From Chromatiales bacterium (GTDB lineage Bacteria > Pseudomonadota > Gammaproteobacteria > UBA6429 > Thiohalophilaceae), in contig JALUTJ010000206.1 in the NCBI GenBank assembly GCA_027057985.1, forward strand, positions 1-5,077: a stretch of 5,077 nucleotides of DNA, read 5' to 3'. The position numbers were made by a program, and so were the translations under genes. The notes under the pieces are model-generated. The model saw nothing but the letters and a program-made list of their open reading frames with translations, was not told where the DNA came from and did no database searches. Each line of letters opens with the position of its first letter. Positions within the stretch are counted from its first letter, which is position 1. Positions 1 to 5,077 of this stretch are shown piece after piece.

Positions 1-1939
1 CACGCTGAATATCATGACTCTTGGAGGGCTTGCCCTTGCCGTAGGATTACTGATCGATAACACTATTATTATGCTGGAAAACATCCATCGTAAACAGTCA
101 GAGAATGATAACAAAACAGCAGCCGCGGTAACTGCCGCCGCTGAGATAAGCAGTGCCATGATAGCTTCAACCTCAACTAATCTGGCCGCTATACTGCCAT
201 TTCTTTTTATTGGTGGCCTGATTGGCCTGTTATTTAATGAACTGATTTACACACTTTATGCTGCCATGATAACTTCATTACTGGTTGCTCTCACCGTGGT
301 TCCTGCATCCAGTCGTCTTGCTGCTCACTATGCTGATAGCACTAATAACCGACTGCAAATGGCCGTTCATTCACTGCTCGATAAAATAAGAAAAAGCTAC
401 CTGTCATTTTTATCCCGCATACTGGTTAAACCCGGCCCTATGGTAATAATGCTGGGATTTTTTTTGCTGCTGTCGCTTGGAGTATTCAGCACTTTTAAAA
501 ATACCTTTTTACCACAGGTTGATGAAGGTCTTATTCGTATAACCGTACGCGCCGAAAACGGTACACAGTTTGAGGACCTGGATAACACGGTAAAAAAAGT
601 TGAAGATTACTTTCTTGGCAATCCAGAGGTGGCTCGAGTCTTTACAACCAGTGGTGGTTTTGTTTTTGGTCGCTTTCAGCGCGAATCCAGCCGTTATAGT
701 AGCCTCAAGGTACAGCTGACGCGACAGGCTGTTAACCACACAGGCAGTGCTGCATTTATTCGCAAGGCACGTAAAGATATTCGAAAACTTGGCCTCGTCG
801 GTGTTAATGTCTGGATGCGTAATCAGGGTATTCGTGGCATCCGTCTCGGACATGGTAGTGATACACTTTCAATCCGAATCCAGGGGCCAGATATCAAGGT
901 ATTACGTGATCTCAGTAATCAGCTTATTCAAAAACTGAAAAAGATCCCTGCTTTGCGTAATCTTTCCCAGAGCTATGATGATATGAACGATGAGCTGGTT
1001 GTTCATATCGATAGAGAACGCTCTGCCCTGCTTGGTATTGATATCGAACAGATCGGCAAGGCAATTGAACTTGCCAGCAATGGTAAGACTATATCCAGTA
1101 TACTACTTAATGACCGAGAATATCCGCTTACCCTGCGGTTACCGGCCAGCACATTACAAAACCAGCATCAACTTGAGCAATTGCCAATTACGACTAAAAA
1201 TGGCACCGCTATTCAGTTACGTGATATAGCCAGCATCTCGATAGAGAAAACCCCTTCGCGTATTCTGCGTGAAAACCAGCAGCGGGTATCTGAGATCAGC
1301 GCTTCTATCGAGAAAGGAACCTCTCTATCGGATCTGGAAAATGTCGTCAATGCAAAAATGCAAACGATGAAGTTGCCGGAAAATTACACGATTTATAACA
1401 GTGATAGCTTTGAAGAATTACACAAAAGCGAGAAACAGGTATTTATTCTGGTATTACTGGCTTTATTTCTGGTCTTTGTCGTTATGGCGATTCAGTATGA
1501 ATCACTATTAAACCCTTTTATCATCCTTTGTGGCATACCATTTATGATTATCGGGGTTACGGCAGGACTTTTCCTCTTTTCTATTCCGCTTACCATGCCA
1601 GTGTGGCTTGGAATCATTATGCTGGCGGGTATCGTGGTAAATAATGCCATTGTCCTGGTTGAACAGATTGAAATCAGCCGAGAAAGAAGCACGGATGTAA
1701 AAAATGCTGTGATTGAAGCTGCAGGATTACGCTTACGCCCTATACTGATGACAACACTAACTACGGTAACGGGAATGATACCACTGGCACTCGGGCTAAA
1801 TGAAGGAGCCGAAATGTTACAGCCCCTTGCAATTGTCATTGTCTTTGGCCTAAGCTTTTCCCTGCTGGTTAGCCTGTTACTTATCCCGATATTTTATACC
1901 CGCCTACATACTTTCAGTGAAAGTTCTAAAGTAATTTAA
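1..1939 (+). CDS. RND-family efflux permease (HAE-type), 5'-truncated by window edge
   Basis: This is the C-terminal part of an inner-membrane proton-driven RND transporter, which normally works as a trimer with a periplasmic adaptor and an outer-membrane channel. The frame is open from position 2, so the ATG at 14 is an internal Met and not the start; about 390 residues are missing compared with AcrB. Counting from that Met, TM4 is at the edge (GLALAVGLLIDNTI), TM5-6 at about 49-98 and TM7 at about 143-160. The second large periplasmic loop spans about 162-474. TM8-12 lie at about 475-493, 501-523, 528-550, 577-596 and 605-629. Proton-relay positions by alignment to AcrB are D15 (=D407), N16 (D408 position), N543 (K940 position), R573 (=R971) and T580 (=T978). 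The lack of the CzcA-type TM4 signature argues against a heavy-metal pump, but the substrate cannot be told. The family call is firm. Partner genes would lie to the left. Confidence 0.95.
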   Translation, partial: TLNIMTLGGLALAVGLLIDNTIIMLENIHRKQSENDNKTAAAVTAAAEISSAMIASTSTNLAAILPFLFIGGLIGLLFNELIYTLYAAMITSLLVALTVVPASSRLAAHYADSTNNRLQMAVHSLLDKIRKSYLSFLSRILVKPGPMVIMLGFFLLLSLGVFSTFKNTFLPQVDEGLIRITVRAENGTQFEDLDNTVKKVEDYFLGNPEVARVFTTSGGFVFGRFQRESSRYSSLKVQLTRQAVNHTGSAAFIRKARKDIRKLGLVGVNVWMRNQGIRGIRLGHGSDTLSIRIQGPDIKVLRDLSNQLIQKLKKIPALRNLSQSYDDMNDELVVHIDRERSALLGIDIEQIGKAIELASNGKTISSILLNDREYPLTLRLPASTLQNQHQLEQLPITTKNGTAIQLRDIASISIEKTPSRILRENQQRVSEISASIEKGTSLSDLENVVNAKMQTMKLPENYTIYNSDSFEELHKSEKQVFILVLLALFLVFVVMAIQYESLLNPFIILCGIPFMIIGVTAGLFLFSIPLTMPVWLGIIMLAGIVVNNAIVLVEQIEISRERSTDVKNAVIEAAGLRLRPILMTTLTTVTGMIPLALGLNEGAEMLQPLAIVIVFGLSFSLLVSLLLIPIFYTRLHTFSESSKVI

Positions 1940-1944
1940 GCTTA
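1937..1944. other. Convergent gene junction: stop codons in an 8-bp palindrome
   Basis: The RND gene ends with TAA at 1937-1939 and cysG ends with TAA on the - strand (TTA at 1942-1944). With the two bases between them they form the perfect palindrome TAAGCTTA. There is no room for an intergenic terminator, and no GC-rich hairpin followed by a T-run is visible on either side. Transcripts from the two strands therefore probably overlap at their 3' ends (inference). Confidence 0.7.
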
Positions 1945-3339
1945 TGCTTCAGTATTTTCAGGTATAAACCAGTTCAGCTTGTCGTGAAGGGCAACAACCT
2001 CACCAACGATAATCAGCGTTGGAGCTTTGACATTATTCTGTTCAACAATCTCATGCAGAGTCTTAAGGTTACCAATATGCACCTTCTGTTCCTGGGTTGT
2101 GCCCTTTTCCACCAGTGCTGCCGGTGTCGTATCAGGCAGACCATGCTTTACAAGTTGCTTACATAGTTCTTCCACCCCATGCAGGCCCATATAGAAAACA
2201 ACGGTCTGATTTGGTTGAGCGATGGCTTTCCAGTTGAGGTTGATAGTACCATCCTTAAGATGCCCTGTTACAAACATACATGACTGCACATAGTCACGAT
2301 GTGTCAAAGGAATACCGGCATAGGAAGAACAACCCGCCGCCGCCGTGATACCGGGTACAACCTGGAAGTTGATATTTTCCGCGGTCAGGGTTTCGATCTC
2401 TTCACCACCACGACCGAAGATAAACGGATCCCCGCCCTTGAGACGCAGTACTTTCTTGCCTTCTTTGGCCAGTCGCACCAGCAGGGCATTGATACTTTCC
2501 TGTGGCAGGGTATGCTTGTTACGCTCTTTTCCTGCATAGATACATTCGGCATCACGACGTACCAGGTCCAGCACCCCCTGAGAAACAAGGCGATCATAAA
2601 CCACGACATCGGCCTGCTGCATCAGGCGTAGCGCGCGGAAGGTCAGAAGGTCAGGATCACCAGGCCCAGCACCCACGAGGTAGACTTCGCCCCGCTCTGC
2701 CGGTGCCTGTGCATTTTCAACTGCATTTTCAAGCAGTTCACGGGCCATCTTGTCCTTGCCAGCAATCAGGTTATCCGCTACCGGGCCCTCTAGAATTTGT
2801 TCCCAGAAAGTACGAATTTCATCCGAACTGGAAAATTTTGTTTTAACTTTTTCGCGGAAGGATTCCACCAGCCTGGCAAGACGACCATAGGCAGAAGGGA
2901 TAAAGGTCTCCAGTCGTGAGCGCAGCAGGCGTGCAAGTACCGGTGAGGCACCACCGGTTGATATTGCAATCTGTACCGGATTTCTGTCGATAATGGATGG
3001 TACGATAAAACTGCACAAATCCGGCGCATCCACCACGTTTACAGGAATACCCTTTTGCTGCGCCAGTTCGGAGACAGTTCGATTAACCGTTTCGTCATTG
3101 GTGGCAGCGATGACAAGGCGGCAGTCCTGCAGATCCCCCTCTTCAAAGCCACGCGGCAGATGGATAATCTCTGCTTCATTTTTACGAATTTCAAGGTCCT
3201 GACAGAGTTCTGGTGACACGACAGTGACCGCAGCTCCTGCCCTGAGCAGCATAAATACCTTACGGGAAGCGACTTTTCCGCCACCAACGACCAGGCATTT
3301 CCTGCCTTTGACATTCATGAAAACAGGTAAAAAATCCAC
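1942..3339 (-). CDS. cysG: Siroheme synthase CysG (precorrin-2 dehydrogenase / ferrochelatase / uroporphyrinogen-III C-methyltransferase)
   Basis: This 465-residue fused enzyme (Salmonella and E. coli CysG: 457) makes siroheme from uroporphyrinogen III in the cytosol: two SAM-dependent methylations, NAD-dependent oxidation, then iron insertion. The N-terminal half has the NAD-binding VVGGGKVASRK (18-27, with G21), the catalytic Asp104 in NVVDAPDLCSF, and STGGASPVLARLLR (127-140). The C-terminal methyltransferase starts near 218 with VGAGPGDPDLLT (222-233), then YDRLVS with D249 (=D248), K271 (=K270), LKGGDPFIFGRGGEE (300-314), VPGITAAAGCSSYAGIPLTHRDY (in 328-350) and M384 in VFYMG (=M382). 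It ends in LHDKLNWF, like the enterobacterial protein. The start is GTG: the N-terminus MDFLPVF matches the family (MDHLPIF in E. coli) and a GAGG ribosome site precedes it. Position 128 is Thr where Salmonella has a phosphorylated Ser. By eye the gene is more G+C-rich than the RND gene. Its neighbours give no pathway partner. Confidence 0.97.
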   Translation of the reverse strand: MDFLPVFMNVKGRKCLVVGGGKVASRKVFMLLRAGAAVTVVSPELCQDLEIRKNEAEIIHLPRGFEEGDLQDCRLVIAATNDETVNRTVSELAQQKGIPVNVVDAPDLCSFIVPSIIDRNPVQIAISTGGASPVLARLLRSRLETFIPSAYGRLARLVESFREKVKTKFSSSDEIRTFWEQILEGPVADNLIAGKDKMARELLENAVENAQAPAERGEVYLVGAGPGDPDLLTFRALRLMQQADVVVYDRLVSQGVLDLVRRDAECIYAGKERNKHTLPQESINALLVRLAKEGKKVLRLKGGDPFIFGRGGEEIETLTAENINFQVVPGITAAAGCSSYAGIPLTHRDYVQSCMFVTGHLKDGTINLNWKAIAQPNQTVVFYMGLHGVEELCKQLVKHGLPDTTPAALVEKGTTQEQKVHIGNLKTLHEIVEQNNVKAPTLIIVGEVVALHDKLNWFIPENTEA

Positions 3340-3346
3340 GTCAAAA

Positions 3347-3350
3347 CCTC
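3347..3350 (-). promoter_or_regulatory. Ribosome binding site of cysG
   Basis: On the - strand the sequence reads TTAGAGG-TTTTGAC-GTG. GAGG sits 7 nt before the GTG at 3337-3339. This supports the GTG start rather than the internal ATG at codon 8. Confidence 0.7.
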
Positions 3351-3377
3351 TAATTCTTGGCTATTTAAGAAACGCGT

Positions 3378-3406
3378 ATAATACCTGTCCTTTTGCTCTA
3401 CGTCTT
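3378..3406 (-). promoter_or_regulatory. Possible cysG promoter
   Basis: On the - strand, TATTAT (+ strand 3378-3383) matches the -10 consensus at 5 of 6 positions and would start transcription about 30 nt before the GTG. The -35 region, 17 bp upstream (about 3401-3406, AAGACG), matches the consensus poorly at 3 of 6, as expected if an activator is needed. The region further upstream is very AT-rich. This is inferred from pattern only. Confidence 0.35.
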
Positions 3407-3413
3407 TAGCAAA
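3392..3413. repeat. Inverted repeat in the cysG promoter region (operator candidate)
   Basis: TTTGCT (3392-3397) and AGCAAA (3408-3413) are perfect 6-bp inverted arms around a 10-bp spacer. The repeat is centred on the expected -35 position of the possible cysG promoter, where a dimeric regulator could bind. I do not recognise it as the site of a named regulator. A 6-bp inverted repeat can occur by chance in AT-rich DNA. Confidence 0.35.
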
Positions 3414-3418
3414 TAAGT

Positions 3419-3434
3419 AATATATCCGTATATT
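3419..3434. repeat. AT-rich inverted repeat upstream of cysG
   Basis: AATATA (3419-3424) and TATATT (3429-3434) are perfect inverted arms around TCCG. The repeat lies 5 bp beyond the TTTGCT/AGCAAA repeat on the upstream side of cysG. It could be a second regulator site or part of an AT-rich upstream element. It does not match the FNR-type TTGAT-N4-ATCAA pattern. Confidence 0.3.
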
Positions 3435-3445
3435 TTAAGCGGTTT

Positions 3446-3477
3446 TTCCTGCCGTCCAGGGATCAGGAAGGCAGGAA
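3446..3477 (-). terminator. Hairpin spanning the stop codon of the TonB-like gene (weak terminator candidate)
   Basis: TTCCTGCC (3446-3453) pairs perfectly with GGCAGGAA (3470-3477). After one G-A mismatch the stem continues 3 bp (TCC 3455-3457 with GGA 3466-3468), leaving an 8-nt loop. The TGA stop of the TonB-like gene (3463-3465) lies in the hairpin. No T-run follows on either strand: the - strand continues with AAACCGC. It is therefore not a standard intrinsic terminator. It may protect the 3' end of the message or pause transcription. Confidence 0.4.
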
Positions 3478-4398
3478 TTCAATTGGGAAGGTGACGGTAA
3501 CCGGTTCCACGCTACGTGAGCCAAAATCAAAGCGCTTAATACGGGCAATCAGCCTGGATTCAAGTTTAGAATCATTCAATTCGCTGGATTTGATTATCAC
3601 CTTGAGAACCTTTCCTGACGGTGCAATGGTAATTTCGAGCACAATTTTACCCTTGAGTCCCGGATGTGAACGACGTGCACGGCGATAAATAGCATGTAAC
3701 TTGCTCTTGTTCTGATCCATCACATAGATTACATCTTCCTCAGAGCGAACATTCTCGCCACGGCGTTGCTTTCGGTGATCCTTGCCTTTTAGCTTGCCGT
3801 TGCTGGAAAGCGACTCACGAAATGCGACCTTTTCCGCCGCACTCAGTACCGTTTTTCCGACACGGGTACTGTATTTATCGCGACTGACACCGCCACTGCC
3901 CTTAGCAACATTACTGGTTAACAGGCTCTTGTTAACACTGGCAATCTGTTTACTTGCTGCATTTTTCGATACGCGTTTACCGACCATGGATGAGACATCC
4001 GAGGTGTCCATCAGGTCTGAAAGTTCTTTACCCAGCGCCAGCAAACCGCTATTTTCAACTTTCTTTCGCGCAGCCTGCTGTTTCTTTGTTAAAGGTTTCT
4101 TCGACTTGATGTCTTTTCGTATTTTTTTAACAACCTTCAGTGGTGGTTTTGGCTTTGGTTTAGGTTTTGCCTTAACCACTTTAGGTTTTTTCTGCTGCAT
4201 AATAAATTTAGCCACACGCTCAGGTACCACAACAGTACGGGCTCGGCGCTTTTCCTCTGGTACAGGAATGGACTGTATAACCACCGCCAGCAGTACAACT
4301 ACTACCAGTATAATTATGCTTAGTCGTTTAAAGAAAGAATCCTGCCTGTGATCCGGTGACCAGTCGAGTGCAAGATTCGAGTAAGTGAGAACACTCAT
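3463..4398 (-). CDS. TonB-like energy transducer with AgmX/PglI-type C-terminal domain
   Basis: This is a predicted 311-residue inner-membrane-anchored periplasmic protein. A cytoplasmic stretch of about 25 residues is followed by one hydrophobic segment (about 26-43, rich in Ile and Val). Next comes a very basic Lys/Pro stretch (about 69-103, with KPKPKPKPP at 78-86), a charged low-complexity middle (about 104-220), and a compact C-terminal domain (about 222-311). That domain has HAIYRRARR, PGLKGKIVLEITIAPSGKV (246-264), ARIKRFDFGS (285-294) and the end FPIEFLPS. This matches the TonB-related domain seen in AgmX/PglI proteins of myxobacteria and in many gammaproteobacterial proteins beside ExbB/ExbD genes. 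By analogy with TonB, it would pass energy from the ExbB/ExbD motor across the periplasm; its target is unknown. The ATG at 4398 is preferred to the TTG one codon earlier: AGGA lies 8 nt upstream and the A of the ATG is the last base of the upstream exbD TGA. It is less likely a canonical TonB. Confidence 0.82.
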   Translation of the reverse strand: MSVLTYSNLALDWSPDHRQDSFFKRLSIIILVVVVLLAVVIQSIPVPEEKRRARTVVVPERVAKFIMQQKKPKVVKAKPKPKPKPPLKVVKKIRKDIKSKKPLTKKQQAARKKVENSGLLALGKELSDLMDTSDVSSMVGKRVSKNAASKQIASVNKSLLTSNVAKGSGGVSRDKYSTRVGKTVLSAAEKVAFRESLSSNGKLKGKDHRKQRRGENVRSEEDVIYVMDQNKSKLHAIYRRARRSHPGLKGKIVLEITIAPSGKVLKVIIKSSELNDSKLESRLIARIKRFDFGSRSVEPVTVTFPIEFLPS

Positions 4399-4895
4399 CA
4401 AGCTTTTCCTTTTGCCTTTTGTACTGCTGCGAAAGCAATATGGGTGTAATTTGTCTGACGGCAGGATGCCAGTATTTTCCTCAGTAACTGGTAAGGAATA
4501 TTTTCATCTCCCATAATCGTTACCGAGCGACCAGCACCGTTCTTAACTTTGAACAGGGATCGGGATGACTGAAATTCAAGTTCCTTCACCAGCGCAGGAA
4601 TTACTGCCTTCCTTTCCTGTAAAATTGAATCGATATCCGTTACCTTGTTACCCTGCACGATAATACTGTCCTGGGTAATCGCAATTATCAGGGTTTCTTT
4701 TGGTGCTTTTTCCGCCACCGATGTCGGCAGGCGGATGTCCTTGCTATTGGGTAGCTGCTGCACATTTGAGGAGCTAACAAGGAGGAAAAACACCAGAATG
4801 GTAAAGATATCCATCAGTGAAACCAGGTTCAAAGCAGATTGCTTATTACGCTTATGATTTCGCTCCATGCGCCGGGCACGTCTAGATGCTGACAT
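4398..4895 (-). CDS. ExbD/TolR-family biopolymer transport protein (second of two)
   Basis: This is a 165-residue proton-channel subunit of an ExbB/ExbD-type motor. A basic cytoplasmic N-terminus (RRARRMERNHKRNK, 5-18) is followed by one membrane helix, LNLVSLMDIFTILVFFLLV (22-40). Its Asp29 aligns with the essential membrane Asp of ExbD (D25) and TolR (D23). The periplasmic domain starts with DIRLPTS and includes VTIMGDENIPYQLLRKI (125-141), as in the family. Length is close to the usual 130-170. The ATG at 4895 is chosen because AAGGA lies 7 nt upstream and the helix then sits at the usual distance from the start; the frame runs open to 4982, but that extension (194 residues) is unlike the family and overlaps the upstream gene much more. 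The start overlaps the upstream exbD-like gene by 14 nt, and the stop overlaps the downstream ATG by 1 nt. The family assignment is firm; the transported energy target is not known. Confidence 0.9.
   Translation of the reverse strand: MSASRRARRMERNHKRNKQSALNLVSLMDIFTILVFFLLVSSSNVQQLPNSKDIRLPTSVAEKAPKETLIIAITQDSIIVQGNKVTDIDSILQERKAVIPALVKELEFQSSRSLFKVKNGAGRSVTIMGDENIPYQLLRKILASCRQTNYTHIAFAAVQKAKGKA
4407..4410 (-). promoter_or_regulatory. Ribosome binding site of the TonB-like gene
   Basis: On the - strand AGGA is followed by 8 nt (AAAGCTTG) and then ATG at 4396-4398. It lies within the last codons of the upstream exbD-like gene. It fixes the ATG start and points to translational coupling. Confidence 0.65.
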
Positions 4896-5077
4896 TGCTC
4901 TGTCCTTCTTCCATTTCGGGCTCTGAAAATACATTTTCAAAACCGGGGGCATCTCCAATAGAAATATTTGGGAACAGCTCAACCGTTTCCAGCGAGGTAA
5001 ACTGTACTACCTCTGCACTTCGCACATGATCCATAACCGCAACCAGAGTGCGATAATTAATACCGGGCTCTAGTAAC
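4882..5077 (-). CDS. ExbD-like protein, C-terminal fragment (first of two), 5' end beyond window
   Basis: On the - strand the frame is open from 5076 to a TAG at 4882-4884, giving 64 residues that continue out of the window. The fragment contains EPGINYRTLVAVMDHVRSAE and, further on, LFPNISIGDAPGF. This resembles the C-terminal end of the periplasmic domain of ExbD proteins (Y-x-x-L-v-x-V-M-D, then an acidic GDAP). An acidic tail follows (FSEPEMEEGQSN). The membrane helix and its Asp are outside the window and cannot be checked. The gene overlaps the next exbD-like gene by 14 nt in another frame, so the two are probably co-translated and may form a heterodimer. An ExbB/TolQ-type gene is expected upstream (inference). 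The family call rests on this short piece only. Confidence 0.78.
   Translation of the reverse strand, partial: LLEPGINYRTLVAVMDHVRSAEVVQFTSLETVELFPNISIGDAPGFENVFSEPEMEEGQSNVSI
4903..4907 (-). promoter_or_regulatory. Ribosome binding site of the second exbD-like gene
   Basis: AAGGA on the - strand lies 7 nt before the ATG at 4893-4895, inside the 3' end of the upstream exbD-like gene. It decides the start against the longer open frame reaching 4982. Confidence 0.7.

Noticed and set aside
14..16. ATG at 14 as the start of the RND gene
   Set aside because: The frame is open upstream to the window edge and the ATG falls in TM4 of a ~1030-residue protein. The preceding residues (TLNI) also fit the family, so it is an internal Met.
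1910..1924. Hairpin ACTTTC-AGT-GAAAGT near the end of the RND gene as a terminator
   Set aside because: The stem is short and AT-rich, lies inside the coding sequence, and has no T-run after it on either strand.
2299..2846. Open frames of about 110-114 codons on the + strand inside cysG
   Set aside because: They lie wholly opposite conserved CysG motifs, have no domain features of their own and no convincing ribosome site.
3377..3382. Perfect TATAAT on the + strand
   Set aside because: No acceptable -35 lies 16-18 bp upstream (TTCTTG matches poorly) and it would only make antisense RNA to the TonB-like gene. The overlapping - strand TATTAT faces cysG and is the more sensible reading.
3782..4351. 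Long open frame (189 codons) on the + strand opposite the TonB-like gene
   Set aside because: It is the antisense of a Lys/Ala/Ser-rich coding region, which rarely makes stop codons. The translation is a Thr/Ser/Phe-rich sequence without a recognisable domain, and the opposite strand has clear protein homology.
4896..4982. N-terminal extension of the second exbD-like gene to 4982
   Set aside because: The extra 29 residues are unlike ExbD proteins and overlap the first exbD-like gene by about 100 nt, while the ATG at 4895 has a strong AAGGA at the right distance.

Overview
The window looks like a chromosomal segment of a gammaproteobacterium of moderate G+C. The gene content suggests this: a fused CysG-type siroheme synthase that aligns closely with the enterobacterial enzyme, an HAE-type RND pump, and an ExbD/ExbD/TonB-like cluster. 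No plasmid, phage, IS, CRISPR, tRNA or rRNA signals were seen. The species cannot be named from this sequence.

Layout. On the + strand, positions 1-1939 hold the C-terminal ~62% of an RND efflux permease, whose beginning lies left of the window. Everything else is on the - strand. Reading from the right edge, the genes are: the 3' end of an ExbD-like gene (4882-5077), a second complete ExbD-like gene (4398-4895), a TonB-like protein with an AgmX/PglI-type C-terminal domain (3463-4398), a 123-bp intergenic region, and a complete cysG (1942-3339). The cysG and RND genes converge, with only 2 bp between their stop codons.

How the genes work together. The ExbD, ExbD and TonB-like genes overlap by 14 nt and 1 nt and should be translationally coupled. 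They are probably the distal part of an operon whose ExbB/TolQ-type motor gene would lie just beyond the right edge. Together they would form a proton-motive-force-driven envelope machine of the Ton/Tol/Agl type. CysG makes siroheme, the cofactor of sulfite and nitrite reductases. It seems to have its own promoter region, which contains two inverted repeats. The RND pump is a separate function on the opposite strand.

Most of the window is ordinary. The parts worth a second look are the two-ExbD/TonB-like module, the altered proton-relay residues in the RND pump, the palindromes upstream of cysG, and the compact convergent junction at 1937-1944.
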